From contig CM077158.1 in assembly GCA_039583875.1 (NCBI GenBank), positions 242,901,447 to 242,965,446 on the forward strand: a stretch of 64,000 nucleotides of DNA. The letters are read 5' to 3'. How positions within the stretch are numbered: the first letter of the stretch is position 1; every line of letters begins with the position of its first letter. Origin of the DNA: Platanthera guangdongensis. Lineage: Eukaryota; Streptophyta; Magnoliopsida; Asparagales; Orchidaceae. Below the pieces are notes generated by a model that was not told where the DNA came from, made no database searches, and saw only the letters and a program-made list of their open reading frames with translations. The position numbers and the translations under genes are program-made. Positions 60,402 to 64,000 of this stretch are shown here, piece after piece.

Positions 60402-63400
60402 ACATCTATTCTTGAATCAATTCATTTACGACCATATCAAGTTGCTCAACCTTTGAGTGTACAGCTACCGAATAATACGATTCTGATGACGAAAGAGCGA
60501 GTTGTAGTCTCGCTGCTTTTTAATGATAAACGTGTTGAAACCGATGTTGCGGTCTTGCCGTTGGTTGAGTACGATGTCATTCTCGGTATGGATTGGTTAT
60601 CAAATCGAGAAGCCGTCACTAACTGTAAAATGAAAGAGGTGGTATTCAAATGCTCAGATGAAAGTCTGATGATCTATAAAGGTCTGGGCGAAGTTGCAAA
60701 AACCAGGATCTCGGCAATGAAAGCCAGAAAAATGGTGCAGAAAGGCTGTGATGTCATTTTGGTGATGATTAAAGAAATGAAAGAAGAAAAGAAAGTAATT
60801 ACGGTTGTGCCTGTAGTGCGGGAATACGTGGATGTATTCCCAGAAGAGTTGTCTGGTGTGCCTCCAGCCAGAGAAGTTGAATTTGAAATTAAGGTGACTG
60901 AAGGAGCTGCTCTTGTAGCAAAAACTCCGTATCGGATGGTGCCAAAAGAATTAGCTGAATTGAAAGTGCAATTGCAAGAATTGTTTGATAAGAAATTTAT
61001 CCGACTGAGTACCTCACCTTGGGGAGCTTCAGTATTATTTGTGAAAAAGAAGGATGGATCTCTCCGTCTATGCGTCGATTATCGCGAACTGAACAAGTTG
61101 ATAATAAATAACAAATACCCTCTGCCGCATATTGACAATTTGTTCGATCAGCTAGTGGGCGCCCGTGTATTTTTAAAAATTGATCTTCAATCAGGGATCT
61201 TCAATCAGGATATCACCAGCTGAGAATTCTAGAGGAAGATGTCTTCAAGACAGCATTCAGTACTAGGTATGGGCATTTTGAATTTCTAGTTATGCCTTTT
61301 GGCCTAGCGAATGTGTCTGCCGCTTTTATGGCCTTGATGAATTGTGTGTTTAAGACATTCTTGGATCAGTTCGTGATAGTGTTTATCGATGATATATTAA
61401 TTTATTCAAAGACAGAGGAAGAGCATGTCCAGCACTTGCGTCAAGTCTTGCAAACACTAAAGAAACAACAGTTGTATGTCAAATTCTCAAAATGTGCGTT
61501 TTGGCTGACTGAGGTGGCATTTCTAGGTCATGTGATTAATGCAGAAGGGTTGGCTGTTGATCCAGCTAAAATTGAAGCAATAATCAACTGGACCCGACCT
61601 AAATCTATGATTGAAGTACGAAGATTCTTGGGCTTGGCTGGTTATTATCGAAAATTTGTCAAGAACTTTTCGAAGCTAGCCCTACCCTTGACACAATTGA
61701 CTCGGAAAAACGTAGTGTTTACGTGGGGAGACGATTGCCAACAAGCATTTGAAGCTTTAAAGGAAAGATTAACGACAGCGCCAGTGTTGGTGATGCCCGA
61801 AGGTTCCGATGGTTTTCAAATTTATAGCGATGTATCCTATAAAAGATTGGGTTGCGTGCTAATGCAACGTGAAAAGGTGATTATTTTTGCTTCCTGACAA
61901 CTAAAGGATGTTGAAAAGAATTACTCAACACATGATCTGGAATTAGCCGCAGTTGTGTTCGCATTGAAAATTTGGCGTCACTACCTGTATGGTGTTCGAT
62001 GCGAGATATTAACAGATCATAAGAGCTTGAAATATATATTCGACCAACGGGAAATTAATTTACGCCAGAGAAGATGGCTAGAACTCATTAAATATTATGA
62101 TCTAGATATTCAATATCATTCAGGGAAAGCAAATGTGGTCGCAGATGCATTAAGCATGAAGAATATTGCTACGCTGTCAGTGATACCGCAATATAATAGA
62201 AAGCTTCTTTATATGCTTTAAGAAATGGAAATATGCGTAATATTTACGCCTGAAAAAAAAGCAAGCACAACTATTCCAGATGCGGATTCAATATTCACTT
62301 AAAGAGAGAATTTGGAAAGCGATACCTCAGGATCCATTTTTGATGGGGATAATTGAAAATTTGAGAAAGAGAGAAGTGAGTGTCTTTATTGAAACGGATT
62401 CCCTATTAATCCTGAATGACAGATTATGTGTACCAGATGCTGATAGCCTACGGAAAGATATCTTGTATGAGGCGCATAATAAGCCGTATTCGATTCACCC
62501 TGCTCGAACAAAGATGTATCACGATTTGAAACAGGACTTCTGGTGGCCACATATGAAGAAGGATGTCATTCAGTATAATGCGCGGTGTCATACCTATCAG
62601 ATAGTGAAAGCAGAACATCAAAAACCTGTTGGCTACCTTCGATCTCTCCCCATTCCGGAATGGAAATGGAATGATGTTGCAATTGATTTTGTATTTGGCA
62701 TGCCTCGCAGTAAAGTTGGGAATGCTGGAATTTGGGTCACCATTGACCGATTGACAAAGAGCGCTCATTTTATACCGATCAAACAAAGCGGGTCGACTGA
62801 AAAATTGGTGGAACTCTATGTAAATGTAATCGTGAGATTACATGGTATTCCGCATACGATTGTGTCAGATCGTGATGGACAGTTCACATCTGATTTGTGG
62901 CGACGAGTACACAACAGATTGGGAACAAAATTGTTATACAGTACTGTCTTCCATCCACAAACAGATGGCCAGTCTGAACGCACCATCCAGATGCTCGAAG
63001 ATCTATTATGAATGGTGGTTTTAGACTCTTGGGAAAAATACTTATCGCTAGCTGAATTTGCGTATAATAATAGCTACCAAGCAACGATTCAAATGACTCC
63101 GTTCGAAGCTCTATATGGGAGGCGATGCAGAACTCCTTTGAGCTGGGCAGAAGACGGAGAAAAGAAACTATTTCCGCAACAGAGGACAGATAAAATTGAG
63201 GAGAAAATCTGTATTATGCAACAAAGAATGAAAATCGCACAAGATCGTCAACAGAAATATTATAATGTCTGACATCGTCTGGTGGAATTTGCTGTGGGCG
63301 ATCAGGTGTGCTTGAAGATAAAACCGTTCAAAGGAATTTTCCGATTGAGACGGATTGGAAAATTAAGTCCAAGATATATTGGTCTCTTTCCGGTGATTGA

Positions 63401-63768
63401 ACGTCATGGTGAGGTAGCATATCGCTTAGTTCTGCCTGTCGAATTGCAATGATTACATGATGTTTTTCATGTATCTGCACTCCAACGATATATTTCGAAT
63501 TCAGATCTGATGGTATCTGTCAGTGATGTGCAGATAGAAGCTGATTTGTCAAGTCCGACAACACTTTACCAAATTGTTGATCAGCAAAGCAAAAAATCTT
63601 CGGAATCGACAAGTAAATTTTGTCAAAGTCTGGTGGACCGGTCATCCCTCCAAGGATGCTCCCTAGGAGCGAGAAGACTTGTTGAGGAAACTATTTCCCT
63701 CTTTCTTTGGGAATCAAGAAGATGTTTGAATTTTCGAAGACGAAAATTCTGATAAGGATGGGAGAATT
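60402..63768 (+). pseudogene. Tekay-like pol: protease end, RT, RNase H, integrase, chromodomain
   Basis: [10 protein letters not shown] closes protease. RT shows [20 protein letters not shown], then [10 protein letters not shown] 14-bp direct duplication at 61182-61209 shifts the frame within [13 protein letters not shown]. RNase H holds [20 protein letters not shown], split by TGA at 61895-61897. Integrase has H-H and one Cys, with the second Cys as Tyr (ARCHTYQIVKAEH), plus AIDFVFGMP, TIVSDRDGQF and HPQTDGQSERT. Further stops lie at 62219, 63009 and 63270. The chromodomain reads FVKVWWTGHPSKDAP near 63615-63660, then a stop. Not functional. Confidence 0.9.
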
Positions 63769-64000
63769 TGTAAGACTCGAACGTAGATAACAAACTATGT
63801 GAATATCCCCGATGATGAAAGAACAATTCCAGTGCTGACTTGACGTCGCACTTGAAATATGATGTTCGGATACTTTTATGTTTAATTGCGACAACTGTGT
63901 TGGTGTCGGTTAATTATAAATGGCCTGAGTTGGCCGGCTGTTTTAGGCATTAGTAGATTGGGGTTTATTTTTTTGACTTTAGGTTGGACCGGCCTAGCTG
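63769..64000 (+). repeat. 3' LTR of the Tekay-like element, partial
   Basis: First 232 bp. Matches 56892-57150 except for a missing segment (ATATAACCATTTTTGTATAA region) and scattered substitutions. Confidence 0.92.

Larger units (their letters stand above)
56892..64000 (+). mobile_element. Tekay/Del-like chromovirus, cut by the window edge
   Basis: 5' LTR 56892-58971 starts TGTAACACTCGAACG and ends GGCCGTTACA. 3' LTR starts at 63769 (TGTAAGACTCGAACG) after a purine-rich tract (AAGGATGGGAGAAT) and leaves the window. Primer site TGGTATCAAAGC at 58978-58989. Gag, protease, RT, RNase H, integrase and chromodomain are present in order but decayed. The LTRs differ by an indel of about 26 bp and several substitutions within the first 230 bp, so the insertion is not recent. 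The target duplication cannot be checked. Confidence 0.92.

Overview
The window is plant nuclear DNA from an angiosperm; nothing I can see fixes the species. It is dominated by plant LTR retrotransposon lineages: Ty3/gypsy Tat, Reina-like and Tekay-like elements, and Ty1/copia. It also holds an Au-type SINE, Tourist-, hAT- and Mutator-type DNA elements, and GT-AG introns. Most long reading frames belong to transposable elements (TEs). One host gene was recovered by joining exons with matching reading phase.

Host gene: the minus strand carries the C-terminal two thirds of replication factor C subunit 4 (RFC4, a clamp-loader subunit). Eight exons lie at 45964-46033, 45819-45892, 45623-45743, 45479-45541, 43505-43564, 30527-30652, 30361-30444 and 20072-20173, all in phase with canonical splice sites. 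They are separated by TE-filled introns of about 1.9, 12.9 and 10.2 kb. The intron upstream of the first visible exon is at least 18 kb and runs off the right edge. The N-terminal exons, including Walker A, are not in the window.

Layout. 1-420: Tat pol fragment (-). 440-3448: degenerate copia pol plus 3' LTR (+). 4565-5060: short LTR-derived element with CCATA target duplications. 5402-5530: possible exon of an unknown gene (-). 5957-18228: complete 12.3-kb Tat element (-), TTGTA duplications, gag-pol with dual RNase H, a 71/74-bp tandem array, and two spliced antisense genes on + with their own TATA boxes. 18401-19180: Tat RT fragment with Tourist-type hairpins. 20072-46033: RFC4 and its intronic TEs, namely a Reina-like element (23926-29616), Au-type SINE (29859-30030), Mutator-type element (32408-33394), Tekay-type solo LTR (33731-35711), hAT-type element (37076-37458) and a pol-less gypsy element (37667-40637) with a tRNA-like insertion in its 3' LTR. 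46180-55230: degenerate copia (-) split by a very young Reina-like element (47253-52848) and a 1.2-kb insertion. 56892-64000: Tekay-like element (+), cut by the window edge; its 5' LTR holds two small exons that can splice in phase into gag.

The insertions date one another: Reina-like C is inside copia; the tRNA-like unit is inside a gypsy 3' LTR; a Tourist hairpin is inside Tat RT. Every retroelement coding region here has at least one visible lesion. The youngest (47253-52848) has only two LTR differences and one internal stop.
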